35,937 nucleotides of DNA from Vulcanimicrobiota bacterium. GTDB taxonomy: Bacteria > Vulcanimicrobiota > JAJTBE01. The stretch spans positions 1 to 35,937 of the forward strand of contig JAIORV010000172.1 of the NCBI GenBank assembly GCA_021107945.1, written 5' to 3'. Shown one piece after another: positions 23,808 to 31,173 of the stretch. Every line of letters starts with the position of its first letter. Position 1 is the stretch's first letter. Position numbers and translations under genes: made by a program. The notes beneath the pieces were generated by a model, which worked only from the letters and a program-made list of their open reading frames with translations, searched no databases and was not told the DNA's origin.

Positions 23808-25118
23808 TTGACAGATGGAGACAGGAAATTTGATGTCCTGATAGTCGGCGCGGGACCCGGAGGATGCTGCGCGGGTATTGTAGCCGCCCGAGGAGGTCTC
23901 CGGGTTGCGATGTTCGAGAGAGGAGAGTTCTCCGGGAACAAGATCGTTATGGGGAATTTGATTAAAACAACAATCCTGAAAGATATCATCCCCGACCTGG
24001 AAGAAAAAGCGCCACTGGGACGATTTATTCGATCCCGCCGTTATGCATGCCTGTCAGAAGAAACTTCGGTTTCCATTGATATTACAAGTAGAAAGTATAA
24101 CGAGCCTCCACACAACAATCTCTGGACATTGACCAGGAAGGAATTCGACCCCTGGCTTGCCGGAAAAGCAGAAGAAGAAGGTGTGAAATATTTCAACAAA
24201 ACTCCTGTTGAAAGCCTTATAAAGAAGGACAGTCAGGTGATAGGTGTGAAAACAGGAAAAGGTGATTTTTTTGCAGACATCACCATAATTGCCGCCGGGG
24301 CAAATTCCAAACTGGTAAGGCAGATGGGCGAGCATATTGAATATCCTCCGGACAGCTACATTCTGGGAATAAAAGAAGTGATAAAATTCCCGCCTGAAAC
24401 AATTAATGAAAGGTTTGGATTAACAGGCAGGGAAGGATGCGCAATAGACTACTATGGCTACCCCATAGAAGGAAATGTGGGATCTGCGTTTATTTACACC
24501 AATCAGGACAGCCTGTCCGTGGGAGCCGTGTTCAACGCCGGGTCCCTCAAGGGAGCGGTGAGAAATGCACCCATAAAACATCTGCAGCTTCTAAAAATTC
24601 ACCCTGCAGTAAAAAGACTGATTCAGGGAGGCAAGACAATCGCCCTGTCGGCGCATATCGTCCCTGAGATCGGGTTCGATTACCTCAGGAGTCTCTATTG
24701 TGACGGTGCGCTTGTTGTCGGCGATGCCGCAGGCTTCTTAAATGCAAATATGTATCCCCTCGGCATGCTCATGGCTACGGCATCGGGCAAATTTGCCGCA
24801 GAAACCGCAATTGAGGCAAAAAAGACGGGTAACTACTCATCAAAGACACTTTCCCTTTATATGGAAAAAATTGACTACAGTTTCTTCCTGAATGATATGA
24901 GGAAATATAACAGGTCCCCCTATTTCTCCAATCATTATCCCGAGTTCTTTAAGATCTATCCGGAAATGGCGATAGAGTTGATGGAAAACTATCACCTTAA
25001 TGATGAAGAATCAGCACGTTATAAACAACAGAATCTTTTCAGAAAAATTCGCGACGAATTAACTATATTCCCATTCCTGAGGGAATTACTCGAATCAAAG
25101 AGGAAATTCCGCTTCTGA
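23808..25118 (+). CDS. fixC: FixC-type FAD oxidoreductase (ETF:quinone oxidoreductase-like)
   Basis: This 436-aa flavoprotein has the dinucleotide-binding motif VGAGPGGCCAGIVAARGG near the N-terminus, a second FAD contact GDAAGFLNANMYPLGMLMA (about 305-323), and the overall layout of FixC and ETF-QO. FixC is the membrane-facing partner that passes ETF electrons to quinone. In FixABCX systems a small ferredoxin-like FixX completes the chain; no fixX follows here. The start is TTG 23808 with GGAGG upstream. Immediately after the stop begins a tandem-repeat spacer, so any fixX would have to be elsewhere, or the acceptor differs. Confidence 0.92.
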   Translation: MTDGDRKFDVLIVGAGPGGCCAGIVAARGGLRVAMFERGEFSGNKIVMGNLIKTTILKDIIPDLEEKAPLGRFIRSRRYACLSEETSVSIDITSRKYNEPPHNNLWTLTRKEFDPWLAGKAEEEGVKYFNKTPVESLIKKDSQVIGVKTGKGDFFADITIIAAGANSKLVRQMGEHIEYPPDSYILGIKEVIKFPPETINERFGLTGREGCAIDYYGYPIEGNVGSAFIYTNQDSLSVGAVFNAGSLKGAVRNAPIKHLQLLKIHPAVKRLIQGGKTIALSAHIVPEIGFDYLRSLYCDGALVVGDAAGFLNANMYPLGMLMATASGKFAAETAIEAKKTGNYSSKTLSLYMEKIDYSFFLNDMRKYNRSPYFSNHYPEFFKIYPEMAIELMENYHLNDEESARYKQQNLFRKIRDELTIFPFLRELLESKRKFRF

Positions 25119-25151
25119 GTGAGGAAAGCAGGAATTGGCCTTCTTGGGAAG

Positions 25152-25635
25152 ATGAGGAGTTTTACCTCTAAGGAAATGAGGAAAAAAGGAAAAGGAAATA
25201 TGGATAACGGAGGTCAGAAGTCGGTAGTGGAGGTCTTTAGACCTCCTAAAAACAGAGGCTGGATCCCGTTTCAATTTACCACGAAGACACGAAGGGAAAA
25301 TGAGGAGTTTTACCTCTAAGGAAATGAGGAAAAAAGGAAAAGGGAATATGGATAACGGAGGTCAGAAGTCGGTAGTGGAGGTCAGAAGTCGGTAGCGGAG
25401 GTCTTTAGACCTCCTAAGAACAGAGGCCGGATCCCGTTTCAATTTATCACGAAGACACGAAGGGAAAATGAGGAGTTTTACCTCTAAGGAAATGAGGAAA
25501 AAAGGAAAAGGGAATATGGATAACGGAGGTCAGAAGTCGGTAGTGGAGGTCAGAAGTCGGTAGCGGAGGTCTTTAGACCTCCTAAGAACAGAGGCCGGAT
25601 CCCGTTTCAATTTATCACGAAGACACGAAGGGAAA
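25152..25635. repeat. Tandem array of about 150-170-bp units
   Basis: Three head-to-tail units start at 25152, 25300 and 25468 (lengths 148, 168, 168), each beginning ATGAGGAGTTTTACCTCTAA. Units 2 and 3 have an extra internal copy of the 20-mer GGTCAGAAGTCGGTAGTGGA, which explains the length difference. Each unit holds a hairpin GGAGGTCTTTAGACCTCC (first copy 25229-25246), the word GGATCCCGTTTCAATTT, and ends with ACGAAGACACGAAGGGAAAA, the same words that occur singly in other spacers here. Units 2 and 3 are almost identical, suggesting recent amplification. No coding function is apparent. Confidence 0.9.
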
Positions 25636-25657
25636 ATGGAAGTTTGAAGTTGGATCT

Positions 25658-25757
25658 ATCTTCCAACATCCTTCTTCCAACATCCTTCTTCTAACATCCT
25701 TCTTCTAACATCCTTCTTCCAACATCCTTCTTCTAACATCCTTCTTCCAACATCCTT
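25658..25757. repeat. 14-bp minisatellite
   Basis: About seven tandem copies of CTTCTTCYAACATC follow directly after the larger array, with C/T variation at one position. Related words (CATCATCCAACTTTC) occur near 28155-28180 upstream of gcvPA. Confidence 0.88.
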
Positions 25758-25768
25758 CATGAGAATAA

Positions 25769-25835
25769 CCCCCGGTTTTAACCGGGGGAGGTAAAGAACC
25801 CCACCCCCTATAATTTCTCAGCCACTTCAGTGGCT
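25769..25835. repeat. Cluster of perfect hairpins upstream of the exported protein gene
   Basis: CCCCCGGTTTTAACCGGGGG (25769-25788) is a perfect palindrome-like hairpin. AGCCACT-TC-AGTGGCT (25820-25835) is a second one, and the 8-bp palindrome TCCCGGGA follows directly. Subterminal hairpins of this sort are typical of IS200/IS605-family ends and of their nonautonomous relics, but no TnpA or TnpB frame is present. They could also be leader structures of the next gene. Confidence 0.5.
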
Positions 25836-25871
25836 TCCCGGGAATGATAATTGCTAAGGAAACCAGAAAAA

Positions 25872-27047
25872 ATGATTATAATGAAAAACTACAATTTCAA
25901 AAAAATTCTAGTCTTAATCCTTTTAATTCTTTCACTTACCACCTTACATACGCTTGCCGCAAAGAAAATCCTGATTGGAAAAATTTCAAGCGTCAATATT
26001 TCAGTCCAAGAGATTGTTATATACACGGACAAGGGAAGAAAGAAAAGAGTCAAGATCACGAAAACAACAAGACTTTACAAGAAATTAAAGCCTCTTCCCA
26101 CTGATTACAGGGCACGCTTGAGTCAATTCAAAAAAGGGAACAGAGTGTATGTTATCTCAGATAATCCTGAATCTCCAACTCCGATAGCGAAGCAGGTATG
26201 GGGTGAAAAGGCCTACCTCGTGAAAAACGGAGTGATAAGCTCAGGAAAATCGTATGCAGGAAAAGTGAAAAAATTCAGCGCAGGGACAAAGCTTCTTTCC
26301 CTCCTCACATTCGATGGAAAAAACATTAACCTGAAACTGACAGGTAGAACCCGGATTATTTTTGACAATGTAAAGGGAAGATATGCAGATATCCGCTCCG
26401 GGACAAAGGTTGTGGCAAACTGCAGGTGGCCGGGCTTCATCGAGGACAGGCCGGCAACTCCGGTGGTCACAGAACTGATAGACAGCAGAACATTTGTTAC
26501 CAGGAGATACAGGGAGAAGTATGGTCCGGTTGTTGCAAAGGGAAAAGTGACCGATGTTAATTTGAAACAGAAAAGTATCAAGGTGGCAAGGGCACAGGGA
26601 TGGATTGAAACTATAATCTTCAACAGGAGAACAAGGTGGATTCCCGCCACTCCCAGGATCAAATCGCCGGTTGATTTCGCCGGTTATCCTGTCTATATAT
26701 TTGGATCACCTCACAGAGAGAAGAAGTCAATCGCAAGAATGGTGCTTAACACAATGGGGCTCAACACCATATTTGAGGCTCTGCTCAAAGAAGGAGAGAT
26801 AAGAGGGGCGCTTGTCAACATCGCCTTCGGGGATATTGTTGCAATTACCGATAATTATTTAATCGTTCTTTCCAGGGGAAGAAGGATCAAGATAAGACTT
26901 ACGAAAAAAACGGCATATTTCGGGAAATCAGGAAAAAGCATTAACAAGTCTTCCCTGGAGAGGGGGCACAGGGTTCTGATTAAAGGGATTTTTGGCAATC
27001 CTTCCATTGCTCTGAGAATTCGATCCTTTGGAAAAATAACGAAATAA
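25872..27047 (+). CDS. Exported protein with repeated small beta-barrel-like domains
   Basis: This 391-aa protein has a Sec signal peptide (MKNYNFKKILVLILLILSL to about TLHTLAA). The mature part is very basic and beta-rich, with at least four similar blocks of the form GK(I/V)-x-x-V/F-x5-7-V followed by K-h-T-x-x-T/R: IGKISSVNISVQEIVIYT, AGKVKKFSAGTKLLSLLTF, KGKVTDVNLKQKSIKV and the C-terminal FGDIVAITDNYLIVLSRGRR. This resembles DUF5666-like small OB or SH3-like barrels, an inference only. The frame opens with TTG 25851; ATG 25872 has AAGGA 11 bases upstream. It is probably periplasmic or surface located. The role is unknown. The neighbours (fixABC, gcv) do not inform it. Confidence 0.78.
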   Translation: MIIMKNYNFKKILVLILLILSLTTLHTLAAKKILIGKISSVNISVQEIVIYTDKGRKKRVKITKTTRLYKKLKPLPTDYRARLSQFKKGNRVYVISDNPESPTPIAKQVWGEKAYLVKNGVISSGKSYAGKVKKFSAGTKLLSLLTFDGKNINLKLTGRTRIIFDNVKGRYADIRSGTKVVANCRWPGFIEDRPATPVVTELIDSRTFVTRRYREKYGPVVAKGKVTDVNLKQKSIKVARAQGWIETIIFNRRTRWIPATPRIKSPVDFAGYPVYIFGSPHREKKSIARMVLNTMGLNTIFEALLKEGEIRGALVNIAFGDIVAITDNYLIVLSRGRRIKIRLTKKTAYFGKSGKSINKSSLERGHRVLIKGIFGNPSIALRIRSFGKITK

Positions 27048-27501
27048 AACTGTAAATATTCACCACAGAGGACACTGAAACAATTACGTAAATCCCAACA
27101 CAATTCACTTTCATGGGAGGATTTGACCTATAAGGCCAGAAATCCCTTGCAGTTTATATATATTTATATATATTGCTATAGGCTATTTCTCGAAAAGAAT
27201 GTCTTGTTATTTGGGCGGCCGGACGCCGCCCCCACCATTATAACAATGTCGGTAACTGCGACGTCTCGCCGCAGATCAAAAAGGAAAATACCTATTAGAA
27301 ATTGCTTAATCTTTTATTAACAAATAATGTCATTTTTATTAGAATTCAAATAAAGCCGCAAATCTGCAATAAATAAGAATGAGAAACGGGATCTGACCTC
27401 CGTAATCAGGCCTCTGTTATCTTACCTCCGGTCTTTGCGGTCTTTGCGGTTGAAAAAATGTTATCAATAACTGGAAATAGTTTAATACAAGGAGGCGCTT
27501 A
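27048..27501. other. 454-bp spacer upstream of gcvH
   Basis: No gene and no glycine riboswitch motif. It contains dispersed-family words CACCACAGAGGACACTGAAA (27061-27080) and GTCTTTGCGGTCTTTGCGGT (27431-27450), a perfect GGGCGGC-CGGAC-GCCGCCC hairpin (27213-27231), a related CTGCGACGTCTCGCCGCAG word (27255-27273), and GAAACGGGATCTG (near 27384). The gcvH promoter is presumably in the last 150 bp. Confidence 0.55.
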
Positions 27502-27915
27502 ATGTCCAAAATACCTGAAAATTTACTTTATACGAAAGAGCACGAATGGGTGAAAATCAAGGATGGAGTTGTCACAATCGGGATCACCGACTATGCTCAG
27601 GATCAATTAGGTGATATTGTTTTTGTAGAGTTACCCGAAGTGGGAGACGAGGTTACACAGCTTGAAGAGATGGGAGTTGTGGAATCGGTAAAGACAGCGT
27701 CGGATATGTTCGCCCCCCTCAGCGGAGAGATTGTCGGGGTAAATAAATTCCTCATGCAGGAGGTTGACGGCGAGGACAACGAGGATTTCCACCCTGAATA
27801 TGTGAACCAGGATCCATACGTGGGCGGATGGATATGTAAGATCAAAATTTCTGATGAGAGTGAGCTCGAGGGACTCCTTTCACCTGAGGATTACAAGCAG
27901 AATACAGCTCAATAG
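27502..27915 (+). CDS. gcvH: Glycine cleavage system H protein
   Basis: This 137-aa lipoyl carrier protein has the typical start PENLLYTKEHEWVKIKDGVVTIGITDYAQDQLGDIV and the lipoylated lysine in GVVESVKTASDMF (Lys64). It shuttles the aminomethyl group from P protein to T protein and electrons to lipoamide dehydrogenase. AAGGAGG precedes ATG 27502. It is followed by gcvPA after a 290-bp repeat-rich spacer, so it may be in the same transcript or have its own promoter. GcvT and lipoate attachment genes are not in the window. Confidence 0.97.
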   Translation: MSKIPENLLYTKEHEWVKIKDGVVTIGITDYAQDQLGDIVFVELPEVGDEVTQLEEMGVVESVKTASDMFAPLSGEIVGVNKFLMQEVDGEDNEDFHPEYVNQDPYVGGWICKIKISDESELEGLLSPEDYKQNTAQ

Positions 27916-28205
27916 AATGTGGGAAGTGAGAAGTGAGAAGTGGGAAACGGGAGGTCAGAGGTGGGAGCATCGAAAAACCCCATAAATCCAGCTATTTGAA
28001 GTCTTTAATTAACCACAGAGGACACAGAGAACACAGAGATACAAATATTTTTTCTCCGGTTATCCTCCGCGGTAATGGGAGATGAGAAACGGGATCCGGC
28101 CTCCGTTCTCCGTTTTCCTTCTTTCCTAATTTCCTCAGAGGAAAATTCTTTATTCCATCATCCAACTTTCATCATCCAACTTCATTATCGGGAGGCGATT
28201 GAAAC
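27916..28205. repeat. Repeat-built spacer between gcvH and gcvPA
   Basis: It is composed largely of words seen in other spacers: GTGAGAAGTGAGAAGTGGGA (27926-27953 region), AACCACAGAGGACACAGAGA (28011-28030) continuing as ACACAGAG, GAGAAACGGGATCCGGCCTC (28083-28102), TTTCCTAATTTCCTC, and two CATCATCCAACTT words (near 28155-28182). GGGAGGC at the end is the gcvPA ribosome-binding site. Confidence 0.6.
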
Positions 28206-29576
28206 TTGAAATATATACCCCATACCGGGGAGGAAATTGAAGAAATGCTGAAATCTATCGGCGCTGAATCGGTAGATTCCCTTTTTTCCGATATACCCCG
28301 GGACAAAATAATATCATCTTTAAACCTGCCGCCGGGGATATCTGAGCAGGAAGTAATAAGAAAACTGACCTCGCTTGCGGAGAAAAACAAGGTTTCTCAT
28401 GAAACTCCGGGGTTTCTCGGAGCCGGGGCGTATCGGCATTTTGTGCCGTCGGTTGTGGATGCTGTTTTATCCCGCTCAGAGTTCTATTCGGCATACACTC
28501 CCTATCAAGCCGAGGCAAGCCAGGGAATTCTCCAGTCAATATTCGAATACCAGACACTTATATGCAAGCTTACCGGGATGGATGCATCCAACGCGTCCCA
28601 CTATGACGGGGCGACCGCATGCGCCGAGGCCGGGATAATGGCGGTTAACGCAACCCGGAAGAAAGAGATACTATACTCGGGCGCGCTTCACCCCGAATAT
28701 GTACGGGTTCTGAAAACCTATTTCAGGGACGGGAAGGAAGTCAAGCTTCGAGAGATTCCCCTGAAGGACGGCATAACATCAGTTTTCGATCTGGAGAAAA
28801 TGATCGGCAAGGATACTGCCGGCATTATTATCCAGAACCCCAATTGCCTGGGATTTATCGAGCAGGCGGTCAAGATCGGCGGGATAATAAAGAAAGCGAA
28901 AACGAAAGCTCTGTATATCATTGCTGTCACTGAGCCACATTCACTGGGGTTGTTGAAGACTCCCGGCGATTGCGGCGCGGACATAGCGGTGGGAGAGGGC
29001 GCGTCCCTGGGAATGCCCGTTTCATTCGGCGGTCCGTATCTGGGATTTATGGCGGTTAAAAACAAATACCTCCGGAAGATGCCGGGAAGACTCGTGGGAC
29101 AGACAATTGACGCCGATGGCAAAACCGCATACTGTCTCACCCTCCAGACCCGTGAACAGCATATCAGGCGGGAAAAGGCGGTGTCCAATATATGTACGAA
29201 TCAGGCTCTTTGCGCTCTTGCGGCGACTGTTTATCTGTCATATGTGGGAAAAGAGGGATTCAAAGAGATAGCGATGAGGAATCTTGAAAAGTCCCACTAT
29301 CTCATCCACAGAATTGTTGAATTGCCGGGTTTTGAGATGTATCAGGAATCACCTTTCTTTAACGAATGCGCCATAAAATGCCCCGGCGGCGCTGAAAAAG
29401 TGGAGAGATACCTTCGTAAAAAGGGAATAACTCCCGGTTTTTGCGCCGGGCGGTGGAAAGAGGAATGGAAGGATGTCATGATATTCTGTGCCACCGAGGT
29501 TAACACGAAGAAGGAGATTGACGATATGATCGGTTGTCTTGAAGTTTATTACCGTGAGGAGGTGGGCGTAGTATGA
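28206..29576 (+). CDS. gcvPA: Glycine dehydrogenase (decarboxylating) subunit 1
   Basis: This 456-aa N-terminal-type half of the two-subunit P protein begins KYIPHTGEEIEEMLKSIG and has FLGAGAYRHFVPSVVDA, YTPYQAEASQGILQSIFEYQT and the GMDASNASHYDGATACAEA core, followed by SFGGPYLGFMAVK. It lacks the PLP lysine, which is carried by subunit 2. Together they decarboxylate glycine and load the H protein. The start is TTG 28206 with GGGAGGC upstream. The stop overlaps the gcvPB ATG by four bases, so the pair is translationally coupled. Confidence 0.96.
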   Translation: MKYIPHTGEEIEEMLKSIGAESVDSLFSDIPRDKIISSLNLPPGISEQEVIRKLTSLAEKNKVSHETPGFLGAGAYRHFVPSVVDAVLSRSEFYSAYTPYQAEASQGILQSIFEYQTLICKLTGMDASNASHYDGATACAEAGIMAVNATRKKEILYSGALHPEYVRVLKTYFRDGKEVKLREIPLKDGITSVFDLEKMIGKDTAGIIIQNPNCLGFIEQAVKIGGIIKKAKTKALYIIAVTEPHSLGLLKTPGDCGADIAVGEGASLGMPVSFGGPYLGFMAVKNKYLRKMPGRLVGQTIDADGKTAYCLTLQTREQHIRREKAVSNICTNQALCALAATVYLSYVGKEGFKEIAMRNLEKSHYLIHRIVELPGFEMYQESPFFNECAIKCPGGAEKVERYLRKKGITPGFCAGRWKEEWKDVMIFCATEVNTKKEIDDMIGCLEVYYREEVGVV

Positions 29577-31021
29577 ACGAGGGACTCATATTTGAAATAA
29601 GCAAGCCCGGAGGAGGAGGATTCGTTGCGCCCCACAGGGACACGCCGTCAGTCAACCCCAAAGACGTGATTCAAAGGGACATAATAGCGGACGAGCCCCC
29701 GGATCTCCCGGAAGTCGGCGAGATTGACCTGATGAGGCATTTCACAAGACTTTCACACAAGAATTACGGCGTTGATACGCATTTCTATCCGCTGGGATCC
29801 TGCACGATGAAGTACAACCCGAAAGTTAACGAAAAGACTTCCCGGCTCCCCGGGTTCACGGATATTCACCCGTATGCAAATATAAATGATGTTCAGGGTG
29901 CGATTGAGCTTATGGTGGATCTTGAAAATATTTTATGTGAAATAACCGGAATGGACGCCTTCACATTGCAGCCAGCCGCCGGAGCGCATGGCGAATTGAC
30001 GGCGATTTTGATGCTCCGCTCATATTTCGATGCACAGGGAGAAAAAGGGCAAAAAAGGGATACAATCCTCATTCCCGACTCCGCACACGGCACGAATCCT
30101 GCAAGCGCGGCGCTGGCCGGATTTAAAACAGTGGAGATAAAATCGGACGAGAGAGGCAATGTGGATCTTTCATCGTTAAAAGAGCATCTTGATGAGCGCG
30201 CCGCGTGTCTTATGCTCACAATGCCCAACACCCTGGGGCTTTTTGATGAAAATATGGATGAAATCACACGAATTACCCATGAAAACGGTACTCTCATATA
30301 CATGGACGGAGCGAACATGAACGCCCTTATGGGAGTCTCAAAGCCCGCTGACCTGGGATTTGATATAATGCATCTCAACCTTCACAAGACATTCTCCACA
30401 CCTCATGGCGGTGGAGGTCCCGGATCGGGTCCCGTGGGAGTCGTGAAAAAACTGGAGCCATACTTGCCGGATCCCCGGCCTGCATTTGAGAACGGAAGGT
30501 ACTTCTTCAAAACATCACCTCAATCCATCGGCAAGGTATGCTCATTTTATGGGAATTTCCTTGTGTTGGTGAAAGCTTACACATACCTTATATCCCTTGG
30601 CGGTGACGGAATACGGGAGGCTGCGAGGATGGCGGTTTTAAACGCCAATTATCTCAAAGAGAACATCAAGGATACATACCTGCTCAAATATGATCGAAAA
30701 TGCCTTCACGAGTTCGTCATCTCGGCTATATGGCAGACAAAAACGGGAGTGCACGCGAAGGACATTGCAAAGAGGCTTCTTGATTACGGATACTACGCAC
30801 CTACAGTCTATTTTCCGTTGATTGTGGAGGAGGCGTTGATGATCGAGCCTACAGAGACGGAATCGAAGGATACCCTTGACGGCTTTATTGAAACGCTGAA
30901 AAAGATTGATGAGGAGTCGAGGACGGATCCGGACAAAGTGAAAAACGCACCGTTCACAACCCCGGTAAAGCGCGTTGATGAAGTAACCGCGGCAAGAAAG
31001 CCCGTGTTGAAACATACGTGA
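29573..31021 (+). CDS. gcvPB: Glycine dehydrogenase (decarboxylating) subunit 2
   Basis: This 482-aa PLP-binding subunit has LGSCTMKYNPKVNE near residue 74, QPAAGAHGELTAILMLR, the Ala/Asn pocket DSAHGTNPASAA, and the Schiff-base lysine in NLHKTFSTPHGGGGPG (Lys272). It forms the active P protein with GcvPA. ATG overlaps the gcvPA stop. The gene ends the gcv cluster, and a 152-bp repeat-rich spacer then faces the convergent cyclase gene. Two-subunit P proteins are typical of Firmicutes, Thermotogae, archaea and many uncultured lineages. Confidence 0.97.
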   Translation: MNEGLIFEISKPGGGGFVAPHRDTPSVNPKDVIQRDIIADEPPDLPEVGEIDLMRHFTRLSHKNYGVDTHFYPLGSCTMKYNPKVNEKTSRLPGFTDIHPYANINDVQGAIELMVDLENILCEITGMDAFTLQPAAGAHGELTAILMLRSYFDAQGEKGQKRDTILIPDSAHGTNPASAALAGFKTVEIKSDERGNVDLSSLKEHLDERAACLMLTMPNTLGLFDENMDEITRITHENGTLIYMDGANMNALMGVSKPADLGFDIMHLNLHKTFSTPHGGGGPGSGPVGVVKKLEPYLPDPRPAFENGRYFFKTSPQSIGKVCSFYGNFLVLVKAYTYLISLGGDGIREAARMAVLNANYLKENIKDTYLLKYDRKCLHEFVISAIWQTKTGVHAKDIAKRLLDYGYYAPTVYFPLIVEEALMIEPTETESKDTLDGFIETLKKIDEESRTDPDKVKNAPFTTPVKRVDEVTAARKPVLKHT

Positions 31022-31173
31022 GTTGGATGACGGAAGGTGGAGGACGGATTTGTTTATTCACCACGAAGTCACGGAGAACACGGAGAAAATGAATATTGAC
31101 GAATAATGGAGGTCGGATGGCGGAGAACGGATCCCGTTTCCCACCTCTCGCTTCCCGACGAGAAAATCATGGA
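31022..31173. repeat. Convergent spacer made of dispersed words
   Basis: It contains CACCACGAAGTCACGGAGAA (31059-31078), then ACACGGAGAAAATG, and GAACGGATCCCGTTTCCCAC (31126-31145), the same two families found in six or more other spacers in this window. No clear terminator is visible, although two convergent genes end here. Confidence 0.6.

Noticed and set aside
25119-25319. 66-codon frame starting at the fixC stop, a possible fixX
   Set aside because: It lies in the tandem array, has no cysteines or ferredoxin motif, and its sequence is repeat text.
25152-25757. CRISPR-like array
   Set aside because: Units are head-to-tail repeats of 14 or about 150-170 bp with no unique spacers and no cas genes.
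27123-27320. 65-codon frame after a GGGAGGA
   Set aside because: The spacing from GGGAGGA to TTG is too short and the frame crosses GC hairpins and AT-simple sequence without protein-like features.
27048-27501. Glycine riboswitch upstream of gcvH
   Set aside because: No paired aptamer core motifs were found; the spacer consists of dispersed words and simple hairpins.
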